From positions 3,596,001 through 3,660,000 of the forward strand of contig CP085689.1 of assembly GCA_020683205.1 (NCBI GenBank): a stretch of DNA of 64,000 bases, read 5' to 3'. The translations under genes were made by a program, and so were the position numbers. The notes below the pieces were generated by a model, which worked only from the letters and a program-made list of their open reading frames with translations, ran no database searches and had not been told where the DNA came from. Positions 25,843 through 35,814 of this stretch are shown one piece after another. The DNA is from Lentisphaerae bacterium WC36 (GTDB lineage: Bacteria; Verrucomicrobiota; Lentisphaeria; Victivallales; SZUA-371). How positions within the stretch are numbered: position 1 is the stretch's first letter; each line of letters opens with the position of its first letter.

Positions 25843-28800
25843 GTGAAATTACATCAGTATCCTGAAGGTGGTAGTCGTGTTTTGCTCTTTTGTGGAGATA
25901 GTATTGAGTTTCGTTTAAAAATTAATAATTTTGAGCAATATAAATCTCAATATAAAGAGGAAAATAGTAGTGCGACAAATAGTGATGAAAATTACAATTC
26001 AGCTGAAGAAATGAGTTTTCGTGCTTTTGTGCGTACAAATATTGGTCATGCTGCCATCCACCGCTATGAGGTTATTAATGCTATTGAAAGCCAGCGACCA
26101 AGTAGTTCTTTAGATTGGAGTGATTTTCCTATGGAAAAGGTGGCGGATGATGAATTTAAATTAATACTACCTTTAACTGAAGTTGGTCATTTTGAAGCTA
26201 AATGTTGCTGTTTTTTGCCAGGAAAAAATTTGACACCAGTTTGGTGTGATGGAGAAAATATTTCTATTAATGTTGAACCTGCGATTTATGCTGGGGCTAA
26301 TAGTGTTTATTGTGCGTTTGTTCGTCAATTTGGATCAAATAAGAATTTAAATAAAAATATTAATATTCAAATTGGCAACCACATTGCAAACTTAGAGCAA
26401 AAAAATTACAGTGTTATTCCTCCTTCTGGAACGTTTAAAGATTTAATTGAAGAATTAGATTTTATAATAAATAATTTAAATTGTCGAATAATTCACCTGT
26501 TACCAATTAATCCTACCCCAACGGTATATGGTCGCATGGGGCGATTTGGAAGTCCATATGCGGGGCTTGATTTTACAGGAATTGATCCAGCATTAGCTGA
26601 ATTTAGTCGTTATGAAACCCCTTTAGAACAGTTTTTACAATTAGTGGATGAAATTCATCGTCGTAAAGCAAAAGTTTTTATTGATATTGTTATTAATCAT
26701 ACAGGTTGGGCTGCTAAAATTCATGAGGAACATCCAGAATGGCTTGTGCGTGAAGAAGATGGTGCAATTCATAGTCCCGGAGCTTGGGGTGTTACTTGGG
26801 GCGATTTAACTGAATTGGATTACTCATATTTTGAATTGTGGGAATATTTAGCAGCAGATTTTCTTGAATGGTGTCGACGAGGTGTTGATGGGTTTCGTTG
26901 TGATGCTGGTTATATGATTGATGCGTTAACATGGGAATATATTATTTGCAAAGTTCGTGAAGAATTTCCTGATACAGTTTTTTTACTAGAAGGGCTTGGT
27001 GGTGATCCATTAATTACACGCAATTTGCTAAACACTAGTAATATGAATTGGGCCTACAGTGAATTATTTCAAAATTATAGCAGGGAAGCAATTTATGGAT
27101 ATTTAAATTATGCTCAGGAATTAAGTAAAACCGATGGAATAATGATTCATTATGCAGAGACACATGATAATAATCGTCTTGCTGCTGTAAGTAGTGTATA
27201 TTCACAGATGCGTTGTGCTTTGTGCGCTTTAACATCTTTCAATGGCGCATTTGGTTTTGCTAATGGAGTAGAATGGTTTGCAACAGAGAAAATTGATGTT
27301 CATGAGGCTGGTGGACTGAACTGGGGAGCTGATAAAAATCAAGTACAATTTATTAGAAAGTTAAATGATATTTTATCAAAACATCGTGAATTTCAACATG
27401 GTGGAGAAATAAATAATTTAAATGTTATTTCACAACGTTGTAATGAAAAATTTGATGGGTCGGAGCAAGCTAATTTTTTCCATAATAATTTACGTGATGC
27501 TAACATAGATCAACATAATGGTTTTCATTCACAGTTTGATGATGGCGATAATAATGTGGTTATGTTTGAAAGAATTAATCGTTTTGATATAGCTGAAAAT
27601 CCACATGAAATTAATAATTTAATAATTATAATTAATACCAATTGTAATGATAGTGAAGTCATTACAATTGATGATGATATGATTAACCAGAATGCTTATT
27701 GTAAAGATATTTATGATAGTGATTTTCAGGATTTAATTAGCGATCGTAAAATCAAATTTAATAGTATTGAAATTGAAGGAAAAAAGTATTATCAGTTAAC
27801 ATTATATGCAGGTGAATCTTTATGCTTAAAAAAATTGCCGAAGCGTGGAGAAATTTCGCGAGAAAAAGAACTTATTGAAGCTAATATGCCAAAAATAACG
27901 GAGTTAGAACTTAAAGATAAAGTTGATTACATTACATTAATGTCTGCTCGTTGCGAGGCAGTAAGAATAATTTCACATATTGATAAGCATAATGCAAGTT
28001 TTAATTATTCAGAATCTGAAAAAATTGAGTTTGCTAAACAACTATTAGAAGATCCAAAACAATTTTTATATGACAAAACAGTTGCAGCATTTAATGAACC
28101 ACGTTTTATAAAATGGCAATACCCAAAGGATTTAAGTCGTGAAGTTATGCTGTTAAAAAATTTCTTCACAATTATTGAAACATCATCACGTTTTAGAGCA
28201 AAAATTGCTGATGATAGAGGTAAAATTATTGCAGTAAAAGAGAGCTTGCCTGTGACAAAAGGTGGTCAAGTTGTAAGCCATTTTATCATTTTAACCCCAT
28301 TTGAAAGTCAGTGGCAAATTAGTTGTGATGCTTATTATAACGTTCATCGCAATTTAGATTTAATTTTATCGGTTTATGATAAATCTCATAAGTCTGAAAG
28401 GTTAACAAGTAAATTATTGTTGTTAGCTGATGATTGTCATGAAATAAAAGTAAATTTTGATGACAATATTGCCGAATTTGATAATCTTAAGTTTTTACAA
28501 ACCAATAAACGCGGAGGGATGTTGCATTGTTGCGTGAATTGGGGCGAAATTAGGTCTCGCTATGATGTTTTATTAGGAGCGAATTTAAGTGATGAGCATC
28601 CTGAAGATCGTCATGTTTTTTTACGTCGTTATCGGTTGTATTTATTTCATAATGGTCGTGGTCGGGAGCTAAATAAATATGTTTGTCATAAATTTTTTGT
28701 AGATGAAACTGGAGTTGGTAATTGGTTTTTTGAAGTTCCTTTAGAAAAAGGAAAGTATGTAGCATTACATTTACAGTTAGAAATGGATGAAAATAATAAT

Positions 28801-30828
28801 GTTATTTTGATGCGTGCTGTGCGTTGTAGTTCAAAAATGTTTAACGCTTCATGTTGTAATAAAAGTCAAAGTAGTTGCGATAAAAAAATTCGTCAAGAAT
28901 TACACAGCGAATTTGCGAATCGGCGTAAAGACTATTTACCAGATGATGGCAAAATAAAGTTGTTAATTCGCGTAGATATTGAAGATCGTAATTTTCATTA
29001 TGAAACAAAGGCGGCACGAGGACCTCAAGATCATTGGCCAAACTCAATAACCGTTATAGATGACAGTAATATGGACAATGAAGAGTTTAAATTTACTAAG
29101 GGTTTTGACTTTAAGCCAAGTAGCAATAGAATTTTTCAATTACGTTTCAATCGTGGAGAATTTGTACGCAATGATGAGTGGAATTATAATATTTTACAAA
29201 GTGATGAGGCTGAACGTGGACTTGAAGCATATACTGATTTATATAGTCCAGGGTATATTGAAATAGATTTAAATATTTCTGAGGTAATTGAAGTTAAAGC
29301 AGAAGGTCGCCTAAACGAAAGTGATAGCAGTTTAACTGCTGAGTTTGCCGAAGAAGAGCGTGCTCAAAAAATCCTTGAAAAAAAATTAGCACTGGCCGAT
29401 GGCAGTCTCGATGAAAGTGTTAAGAATGAGAAATCTGGAAAAATTGAAAATGACATTAATGGTATTCAAAAATTAGAATATCAAGAAGCAAAAGAACAGG
29501 TGAGAAATAGTTGTTGTAATGAAAATATACTTGAAAATGGTATGCTTCATGTTGCAAAACAAGCTATGAAAAACTTTGTTGTTAACCGTGATGGATTAAA
29601 AACTGTAATAGCTGGATATCCATGGTTTTTAGATTGGGGCAGGGACACTTTAATTTGTGCACGGGGCCTATTGAGTGCAGGCTATTACCATGATGTAACA
29701 GATATGGCGATTCAGTTTGCTAAATTTGCTGAAAATGGCACGTTACCCAATATGATTCATGGTAGCATGGCTTCGAACCGTGATACATCAGATGCGCCAT
29801 TATGGTTATTTAAAGTTTGTGAAGATATTTTAGAATATGAAGAGGAGCAAGACCTGCCTGTAAAAGAACGCCTGCTAATGCAAAAAGTAGATGGTTCAAA
29901 AGGTAATAGTATGGCTCAAGTTCTTTTAGATATGATTAAAGATATCACAACTGGAACACCAAATGGAGTGCGTATGGATAGTGATAGCAGTTTGATATAT
30001 AGTCCAAGTCATTTTACATGGATGGATACTAATTATCCAGCTGCAACTCCAAGAAGGGGATATCCAATTGAAATTCAAGCACTGTGGTATCGAGCACTGA
30101 AATTTGTTGCAAGTTTTGTTGAAGATTGTCAATATAGTTCAAAAGATTTGCATCATAATGATAAAAATTATTATTTACATTTAGCTGAAGATGTTAAAAA
30201 AAGTGTCTTGAAATATTACGTTCGCGAGCATGATAATTTCATTAGTGATTGTTTACATTGTGAAACTGGCTTTATGGTCGCATCACGCGCTAAAGGGGAT
30301 GATCATTTACGTCCTAATCAACTTTTAGCGGTGACATTAGGGTTAATTGACTGTGTCGATGATCGAGATATTGCCGAAAAAATTGTCCTGAGCAGTTATG
30401 AGCTATTAATCCCTGGAGCAATAAGAAGTTTAGCTAAACGTTCAGTAGAAGATATGCCCCTAGAAGTTAGTTTAGATGGTTTTATTCTGAATGACAAATA
30501 TAACCCATATTGCGGGAATTATCATGGTGATGAGGATACCCAGCGTAAAAAATCATACCATAACGGTACAGCATGGACATGGATGTTCCCATTGTTTAGT
30601 GAGGCATATTATATGGTCTATGGCGAGGCTGGGCGTTCGAGTGCTAAAACGATTTTATCTAGTAGTGTCGAATTGTTTAATAGCGGTTGTGTAATGCAAT
30701 TACCTGAAATCGTTGATGGAGATTATCCTCACACCCAACGAGGTTGTGACGCTCAAGCATGGGGTATTACCGAATTTTATCGCGTATGGAAAATGCTCGA
30801 TTGCTGTGTTAAAAAACAAGTTTACTAA
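25843..30828 (+). CDS. Bifunctional glycogen debranching enzyme (GH13 transferase + GH133 glucosidase)
   Basis: A 1661-residue protein. GTG 25843 is preferred to the upstream GTG 25804 because AAGGAGG precedes it by 8 bases. An N-terminal beta-sandwich region (to about 190) leads into a GH13-type barrel: 'VFIDIVINHTGWA', 'GVDGFRCDAGYM' (nucleophile Asp354), 'FLLEGLGG' (acid/base Glu383), 'HYAETHDNNRLA' (Asp442). After a long linker (about 600-1200) the C-terminal amylo-alpha-1,6-glucosidase domain begins: 'VIAGYPWFLDWGRDTLI' (Asp1264 region), 'GTLPNMIHGSMASNRDTSDAPLW', 'DEDTQRKKSYHNGTAW'. Such a two-catalytic-domain order resembles eukaryotic AGL/Gdb1. It should move maltosyl groups and then hydrolyse the remaining branch glucose. 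Confidence 0.9.
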   Translation: MKLHQYPEGGSRVLLFCGDSIEFRLKINNFEQYKSQYKEENSSATNSDENYNSAEEMSFRAFVRTNIGHAAIHRYEVINAIESQRPSSSLDWSDFPMEKVADDEFKLILPLTEVGHFEAKCCCFLPGKNLTPVWCDGENISINVEPAIYAGANSVYCAFVRQFGSNKNLNKNINIQIGNHIANLEQKNYSVIPPSGTFKDLIEELDFIINNLNCRIIHLLPINPTPTVYGRMGRFGSPYAGLDFTGIDPALAEFSRYETPLEQFLQLVDEIHRRKAKVFIDIVINHTGWAAKIHEEHPEWLVREEDGAIHSPGAWGVTWGDLTELDYSYFELWEYLAADFLEWCRRGVDGFRCDAGYMIDALTWEYIICKVREEFPDTVFLLEGLGGDPLITRNLLNTSNMNWAYSELFQNYSREAIYGYLNYAQELSKTDGIMIHYAETHDNNRLAAVSSVYSQMRCALCALTSFNGAFGFANGVEWFATEKIDVHEAGGLNWGADKNQVQFIRKLNDILSKHREFQHGGEINNLNVISQRCNEKFDGSEQANFFHNNLRDANIDQHNGFHSQFDDGDNNVVMFERINRFDIAENPHEINNLIIIINTNCNDSEVITIDDDMINQNAYCKDIYDSDFQDLISDRKIKFNSIEIEGKKYYQLTLYAGESLCLKKLPKRGEISREKELIEANMPKITELELKDKVDYITLMSARCEAVRIISHIDKHNASFNYSESEKIEFAKQLLEDPKQFLYDKTVAAFNEPRFIKWQYPKDLSREVMLLKNFFTIIETSSRFRAKIADDRGKIIAVKESLPVTKGGQVVSHFIILTPFESQWQISCDAYYNVHRNLDLILSVYDKSHKSERLTSKLLLLADDCHEIKVNFDDNIAEFDNLKFLQTNKRGGMLHCCVNWGEIRSRYDVLLGANLSDEHPEDRHVFLRRYRLYLFHNGRGRELNKYVCHKFFVDETGVGNWFFEVPLEKGKYVALHLQLEMDENNNVILMRAVRCSSKMFNASCCNKSQSSCDKKIRQELHSEFANRRKDYLPDDGKIKLLIRVDIEDRNFHYETKAARGPQDHWPNSITVIDDSNMDNEEFKFTKGFDFKPSSNRIFQLRFNRGEFVRNDEWNYNILQSDEAERGLEAYTDLYSPGYIEIDLNISEVIEVKAEGRLNESDSSLTAEFAEEERAQKILEKKLALADGSLDESVKNEKSGKIENDINGIQKLEYQEAKEQVRNSCCNENILENGMLHVAKQAMKNFVVNRDGLKTVIAGYPWFLDWGRDTLICARGLLSAGYYHDVTDMAIQFAKFAENGTLPNMIHGSMASNRDTSDAPLWLFKVCEDILEYEEEQDLPVKERLLMQKVDGSKGNSMAQVLLDMIKDITTGTPNGVRMDSDSSLIYSPSHFTWMDTNYPAATPRRGYPIEIQALWYRALKFVASFVEDCQYSSKDLHHNDKNYYLHLAEDVKKSVLKYYVREHDNFISDCLHCETGFMVASRAKGDDHLRPNQLLAVTLGLIDCVDDRDIAEKIVLSSYELLIPGAIRSLAKRSVEDMPLEVSLDGFILNDKYNPYCGNYHGDEDTQRKKSYHNGTAWTWMFPLFSEAYYMVYGEAGRSSAKTILSSSVELFNSGCVMQLPEIVDGDYPHTQRGCDAQAWGITEFYRVWKMLDCCVKKQVY

Positions 30829-30901
30829 TTTTATATATATTTTTTGACTAATTTAAATCTCATATTATGTTAAAACTATAATAAATATGAGGTTTAAAAC
30901 T

Positions 30902-32296
30902 ATGTTGTTAAATTATTTAATTCATTTTAGGATATTTATAGCATACTTAATAATATTCAATTTACAAACACATGGCATTGCTATGATTAATTTTTTTTCT
31001 GGGTTTCATATGATGCAAACATTAATTGCTTTATTGATGATAGGTACAATAGTGATATCTTTAGTTTTATATAGTAAAAACAATAAAAAAGAAATAGCAG
31101 ACAATGGTTCAAAAAATAAGCTTTTTATGCTGATTTTGGTAGTGGCTATGCAATGTTTGATAATCACTCTTTTTTGGAATCAGCTAGCCCCATTTGGTAA
31201 AGAGCACAATTGGTTAAAAAGTATTTATGCTCCATTATTTATTGCCGTTCCTGGCTATATGATGTGGTATTGGCGTGATAAACATAAAGAATCAGATATA
31301 AAACACACCAAAAAAGATTTGAATATAAAAGAACAATCAGCTGATTGGGATAATTATTTCAAATGGATTGAAATTGCCAGTGACGAAACAAAAAGTGATA
31401 ATGTTAGAGCATCTGCGATACAAGCATTAGCTACTTTATATAATAAAGAGCCGTTGACAAATCAGGTTCATTTGTTTTATAAAAATTTTCTCAATCAATT
31501 TTGGAATGATTTAAAATTAAGTAATAGTATAATTATTTATTTAAAAGAGTGTGAAAAATTTTCTAATATTTATGGTCAAGTTTATCAAAAAATAGAAGAA
31601 CGAATAGAAAGAGAAGACGCACTTTTAAGTTGTTTTGGCGAAAATTTTGAAAAAGAAAAAAATGAAATAAAAAATTTTTCTGACCTTCAAAAATTAATTT
31701 TTGAAGCTAAATCTTTAATTTTTTTTATAAATGATAATAAAATACCAATACATGATCATGGAAGTTATATTTCAAAAATTGCTAAAAAGTTACCGTTATA
31801 CATTAAAACAATTCATGAAGTTTTATTAGACCAGTTAGAGCGAAATAAGAAATTAAATGGTTCTATTAATTTATCTTTTTCTAGAATTGAATTAAAAGAT
31901 TTTTCTAAGTGTGAATTAAATAATATTAGTTTCAAGTATTCAATTTTATTTTCCAATACATTTAAAAATTGTATTTTTGATGGAACTAGTTTCAGATATT
32001 GTTATTTTAATGATATCTCTTTTGAAAATAATAATTTTAATGAAGTTGAAATAAATAAATCTTTTTGTTATTATGTTAGCATACAAAAAAATCATTATAC
32101 TAACTCATTTTTTAGAAATAGTACGTTAAAATATTGTCAGTTTAAGGATAATGATGTGACTAAAATAAAATCATGGGAAAATATTCCATTATTTTTTGAG
32201 AACTGCAGTGTAATTAATAGTGAATTTATTCCGCAAAAAACAAAGAAAGAATTAAGAAAAATGGGTTTTAGAAATATTAAAGAATGTGAAGTTTAA
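30902..32296 (+). CDS. Membrane protein with pentapeptide-like repeats
   Basis: About 464 residues. ATG 30902 has GAGG ten bases upstream; 30887 is an alternative. Three to four membrane segments lie in the first 120 residues, then a helical domain with HEAT-like 'RASAIQALATLYN' and a C-terminal pentapeptide array from about residue 335: 'FSRIELKDFSKCELNNISF...TFKNCIFDGTSFRYCYFNDISFENNNF', following the A(D/N)LxF-type five-residue period. Pentapeptide repeats fold as a right-handed square helix, often for protein-protein contact. Similar membrane-pentapeptide proteins are widespread without assigned function. It ends four bases inside the 3' end of a dead GNAT gene on the other strand. Confidence 0.7.
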   Translation: MLLNYLIHFRIFIAYLIIFNLQTHGIAMINFFSGFHMMQTLIALLMIGTIVISLVLYSKNNKKEIADNGSKNKLFMLILVVAMQCLIITLFWNQLAPFGKEHNWLKSIYAPLFIAVPGYMMWYWRDKHKESDIKHTKKDLNIKEQSADWDNYFKWIEIASDETKSDNVRASAIQALATLYNKEPLTNQVHLFYKNFLNQFWNDLKLSNSIIIYLKECEKFSNIYGQVYQKIEERIEREDALLSCFGENFEKEKNEIKNFSDLQKLIFEAKSLIFFINDNKIPIHDHGSYISKIAKKLPLYIKTIHEVLLDQLERNKKLNGSINLSFSRIELKDFSKCELNNISFKYSILFSNTFKNCIFDGTSFRYCYFNDISFENNNFNEVEINKSFCYYVSIQKNHYTNSFFRNSTLKYCQFKDNDVTKIKSWENIPLFFENCSVINSEFIPQKTKKELRKMGFRNIKECEV

Positions 32297-32760
32297 TATG
32301 CGAGCCATTTATACATTACTAAGGCATCAATATAGTCTAACAATGGATGATTGAATGCCTTTGGCAACATGCCAACCGTTTTAAAACCTAAATTTTTCCA
32401 TAAATTAATAGCAACAGAGTTACTTGAAATAATAAAATTACATTGCCTTAAGGCCTAAATCTTTAGCTATCTATTGAGAATGAAGATACATCGCTTTTGC
32501 AATTCCTCTACCGTGAGCGTCAACCATATAGCCACAATTGCAAACGTAACTACCATTGCCATTTAACATAGTAGGTTCCTAAAATATTGCCATTTTCTTC
32601 GTAAACAAAAGTTTTTAAGGGATTTTTAAACCATAATTTAAAAGCTTGATCATAACTGGTGTTTGAATCAAAAGCATAATTTAGACCTTCTGCTACAATT
32701 GGTTTGAAAATATTCCAGATTTGTTTAAAATCTTTTAATTGTAGCAGTTCTGATAGTCAT
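32293..32760 (-). pseudogene. GNAT-family N-acetyltransferase pseudogene
   Basis: Reading the minus strand through several breaks gives a complete GNAT: 'MTIRTAT' then, after a one-base insertion in an A-run near 32735, 'DFKQIWNIFKPIVAEGLNYAF', 'FVYEENGNILGTYYVK'; a second frame carries 'GSYVCNCGYMVDAHGRGIAKAM' (the acetyl-CoA loop R-G-x-G-x-A in the form R-G-I-A-K-A) with an in-frame TAG after 'YLHSQ' and a TAA after 'GLKAM'; a third frame gives 'SNSVAINLWKNLGFKTVGMLP' and 'HPLLDYIDALVMYKWLAY'. At least three frameshifts and two stops make it non-functional. It follows gpsA at six bases. Confidence 0.85.
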
Positions 32761-32766
32761 AAAAAA

Positions 32767-33762
32767 TTATTCCCACTCATTTTTTGGTGAACGAGTCATC
32801 AATTCCATTAAGGCTTTTTGTGGAGATTTATCAGCATATAAGATGTTGTATACTTCATCAATAATAGGAGTTTTGACGTCATATTTGCGTGCTAAATCAT
32901 ATGCACTTTTGGTTGTTACGACCCCCTCAGCTACAACCATGCCCATATCATTAAGAATTTCATCTAAAGATTTGCCTCTACCCAATTCTTCGCCAACATG
33001 ACGATTACGGCTATGAGTACTATTGCACGTTACAATTAAATCACCAACGCCACCAAGACCAGAGAATGTTTTCTCTTTGCCTCCGAGTGCAACTCCTAAG
33101 CGACTCATTTCAACAATTGCGCGGGTAATTAGTGCCGCTTTTGGATTATCTCCTAACTCCATCCCATCAGCAATCCCTGCAGCAATTGCCATTACATTCT
33201 TAAACGCTCCGCCAAGTTCAAGTCCTATAATATCGCTGTGCGTATAAACTCTAAAATAATCAGTCATGAATGCCTCTTGAGCAATCTTTGCATCTTGTTC
33301 ATTTTTTGCTGCAATTGTTACTACTGTTGGTAATTTTTTTGCCGTTTCTTCAGCATGGCTAGGACCTGAAAGTACACAGTAAGGAATATTATCACCAAGA
33401 ATTTCGTGACAAATTTCACTCATGCGCATCAATGAATCTTTCTCAATGCCTTTAGCAACATTTACAATTAATTGTTCATTGTAACATGGTTTTAATTGTT
33501 CCAACGTTTGACGCAAATATTGTGAAGGTGTCGCTAAAACAATCATTTCACTATTAGCAATTGCCTCAGTCATATTTGCTGTTAACTTTAATTCGTTAGG
33601 TAGCTTAACACTAGGAAGAAAACGAGAATTAACTCGGCTTTTTTGCATTTCATTTATATAGTCCTCAAAAGGCCCCCACAATGTTACAGTGTGAGAGTTT
33701 TGTAGTAATGTTAAAGCTAGAGCTGTACCCCATGCTCCATCGCTGATAACTGTGATTTGCAT
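32767..33762 (-). CDS. gpsA: Glycerol-3-phosphate dehydrogenase [NAD(P)+]
   Basis: A 331-residue cytoplasmic enzyme reducing dihydroxyacetone phosphate to sn-glycerol-3-phosphate for phospholipid synthesis. Seen: dinucleotide-binding 'ITVISDGAWGTALALTLL' (first Gly of the usual GDGAWG is Ser), 'VNVAKGIEK', 'CVLSGPSHAEE', 'ELGGAFKNVMAIAAGIADG' (catalytic Lys), and 'FSGLGGVGDLIVTCNSTHSRNRHVG'. Length and all conserved blocks are normal. Confidence 0.95.
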   Translation of the reverse strand: MQITVISDGAWGTALALTLLQNSHTVTLWGPFEDYINEMQKSRVNSRFLPSVKLPNELKLTANMTEAIANSEMIVLATPSQYLRQTLEQLKPCYNEQLIVNVAKGIEKDSLMRMSEICHEILGDNIPYCVLSGPSHAEETAKKLPTVVTIAAKNEQDAKIAQEAFMTDYFRVYTHSDIIGLELGGAFKNVMAIAAGIADGMELGDNPKAALITRAIVEMSRLGVALGGKEKTFSGLGGVGDLIVTCNSTHSRNRHVGEELGRGKSLDEILNDMGMVVAEGVVTTKSAYDLARKYDVKTPIIDEVYNILYADKSPQKALMELMTRSPKNEWE

Positions 33763-33829
33763 AATTTCTTCCTAGTTTTGTAGAGTATTAAATTTATACT
33801 CAGTTTAATCATATTTATAAATAATTTAT

Positions 33830-34840
33830 TTATTCTGTAATCTCATACATCCAGTTATGAGTGTCTTCTTCTTCTCCGTATTGAATACCCGTCATTTTAT
33901 CGTATAATTTTTGTAAAACAGGACCAATATTTTCACCATAGTTATAAGTCTTTCTGGTTGAAACAATTTCACCAACCGGTGTAATAACTACCGCTGTGCC
34001 ACATGCGCCAACCTCTACAAAGTTGTCCAGCTCTGCAACTGGAATTGGGCGGTGTTCAACAGTTAAACCAATATCACTAGCTAGTTCGCGTAAAGAAATA
34101 TTAGTAATGCTTTCTAAAATAGAAGGCGATTGAGGCGTTACGTAATGATTATCGGCTGTTACGCCAATAAAGTTACTCGTACCAAATTCTTCAATGTATG
34201 AACGTGTTTTCGCATCCAAAAATAATGCAACTTGACAATTGCTTTCTTTTGCTAATTTTGTTGGCGCTAAACTAGCAGCATAGTTACCTGCTACTTTAAC
34301 ATGACCTGTTCCTAGTGGAGCCGCTCTGTCATATGCATCACTAATCATTGCTCGCACTGGTTTTATTCCACCTTTATAATATGGACCAACAGGAGTTGCT
34401 AGCATAATAAATTCATAATCAGCTGCTGCAGCAATACCAATCTGGGCAGTAGTACCAATCGTTAATGGTCTGATGTATAAAGCACCGCCAGTCCCATATG
34501 GAGGAACAAATTCAATATTTTCTCTAACAACATTTTCTAATGCTTCAAGAAACATTGCTTCTGGAATTTCTGGCATTAACAAATGATTATTTGTTAAATT
34601 CATTCTTTTGGCATTTTCTTGAGGTCTGAATACTTTTACTTTTCCATCTTTACAGCGGAATGCTTTTAATCCTTCAAATGCTGCTTGTCCATAATGTAGG
34701 CAGCTTGCAGCGATCGATAAGTTAATATCATTGTTTTCATGCAGGCGCATTTTTCCCCATTCGCCATTTTTATATGAATAGCGAATATTGCAGTTTACGG
34801 GCATATACTGAAAGCCCAAATTTTTCCAATCAATATCCAT
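33830..34840 (-). CDS. ilvE: Branched-chain amino acid aminotransferase
   Basis: A 336-residue fold-type IV PLP transaminase of the longer class II BCAT group, interconverting Leu/Ile/Val and their 2-oxo acids. Seen: 'LHYGQAAFEGLKAFRCKDGKV', 'ENVVRENIEFVPPYGTGGALYIRP', PLP-Lys in 'GTGHVKVAGNYAASL', and 'EEFGTSNFIGV' (phosphate loop). Near the C-terminus 'VGACGTAVVITPVGEI' completes the fold. It lies 67 bases upstream of gpsA and may share its transcript. Confidence 0.93.
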   Translation of the reverse strand: MDIDWKNLGFQYMPVNCNIRYSYKNGEWGKMRLHENNDINLSIAASCLHYGQAAFEGLKAFRCKDGKVKVFRPQENAKRMNLTNNHLLMPEIPEAMFLEALENVVRENIEFVPPYGTGGALYIRPLTIGTTAQIGIAAAADYEFIMLATPVGPYYKGGIKPVRAMISDAYDRAAPLGTGHVKVAGNYAASLAPTKLAKESNCQVALFLDAKTRSYIEEFGTSNFIGVTADNHYVTPQSPSILESITNISLRELASDIGLTVEHRPIPVAELDNFVEVGACGTAVVITPVGEIVSTRKTYNYGENIGPVLQKLYDKMTGIQYGEEEDTHNWMYEITE

Positions 34841-35153
34841 TTGGTAAACCTAAGTCCTAACGTTATATATAATAATTTACTCAAAATTTAAAAAACATTT
34901 TTAAATATTCTTATTAGTATGATATTTTAGAAATTTTCCTGGTAATAATAAATATTCTAAAAAAATCTTTTAAAATACCTTTAAAAATACAAAAAAGTTT
35001 TGTAATATAGCTTTACATTTTGCAAATTCAATACTAAATTGACATATTACATTATCAAAAAGGTATTTTTACACGAAAAACTATTTTATAATCTTTAGTA
35101 ATGTAAATTTGACAAAAAATAAAAAAAATAAAATAAAAAAGGAATAGATTGAA
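34841..35153. other. Divergent promoter region between ilvE and pal
   Basis: 313 very AT-rich bases separating divergent genes. TATAAT occurs at 35087-35092 with only a poor -35, and TTGACA at 35039-35044 with TATTTT 19 bases on; one of these likely drives pal. No frame or RNA gene seen. Confidence 0.45.
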
Positions 35154-35738
35154 ATGAAAAAACTATATATTTACGGTTTATCTGTTTTTGTAGCTGTTTT
35201 GTTAAGTGGATGCGGAATCTTTAGTAATGAAGATGGAGAAGATCCTACCGATCCTGTTGACGGCGGAATCGCTACAATGAATGATGGTTTAGGAGCTGAT
35301 GGTCTAGGTGCTGACATTGATCCAGGTAGTAATGGAGGTTGGGGAAATGAAGGCGATTTAGCAAATAAGCAGGGTGATTGGACTCCGTATAAAGATAATT
35401 TAAATTTTCCGACAATCTATTTTGGTTATGATCAAGATGCATTGACTGCTTCAGAGAAGGCTGAATTGGATCGTGTTGCAGCTTATATGCAACAATATGC
35501 TCAAGTAGGCGTGATTATTGAAGGGCATTGTGATGAGCGTGGTAGTGCTGAATATAACCGCTCATTAGGTGAGCGTCGTGCAATTTCTGTTAAAAATTAT
35601 TTGGTACAGCAAGGCGTTCCTGAATCACGCGTTAGAACATTAAGTTACGGTGAAGAGCGTCCAGCAGTTGAAGGGTTTACAGCTGAGATTTTTGCTAAAA
35701 ATCGTCGTGCTGAATTAGTTCCTGCAAAAATGAATTAA
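35154..35738 (+). CDS. pal: Peptidoglycan-associated lipoprotein (OmpA domain)
   Basis: A 194-residue outer-membrane lipoprotein. Signal 'LYIYGLSVFVAVLLSGC' with lipobox L-S-G-C (Cys20), then a Gly/Asp-rich linker, then an OmpA C-terminal domain: 'TIYFGYDQDALTASEKAELDRVAAYM', 'IEGHCDERGSAEYNRSLGERRA', 'SYGEERP', 'NRRAEL'. The Asp and Arg of these motifs bind diaminopimelate in peptidoglycan. It tethers outer membrane to the wall; tolB/tolQRA are not in this window. A terminator follows. Confidence 0.93.
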   Translation: MKKLYIYGLSVFVAVLLSGCGIFSNEDGEDPTDPVDGGIATMNDGLGADGLGADIDPGSNGGWGNEGDLANKQGDWTPYKDNLNFPTIYFGYDQDALTASEKAELDRVAAYMQQYAQVGVIIEGHCDERGSAEYNRSLGERRAISVKNYLVQQGVPESRVRTLSYGEERPAVEGFTAEIFAKNRRAELVPAKMN

Positions 35739-35777
35739 TTAGTTTTTTTATTATTAAAAACTAAATTAAATACTGAA

Positions 35778-35813
35778 AACATCCTGCAATTATCTGTTGT
35801 TGGATGTTTTTTT
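35778..35813 (+). terminator. Intrinsic terminator of pal
   Basis: AACATCC and GGATGTT pair across a 17-base loop and run into seven T residues, 40 bases after the stop. A weaker TTAGTTTTT/AAAAACTAA stem precedes it directly. Confidence 0.65.
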
Positions 35814-35814
35814 G

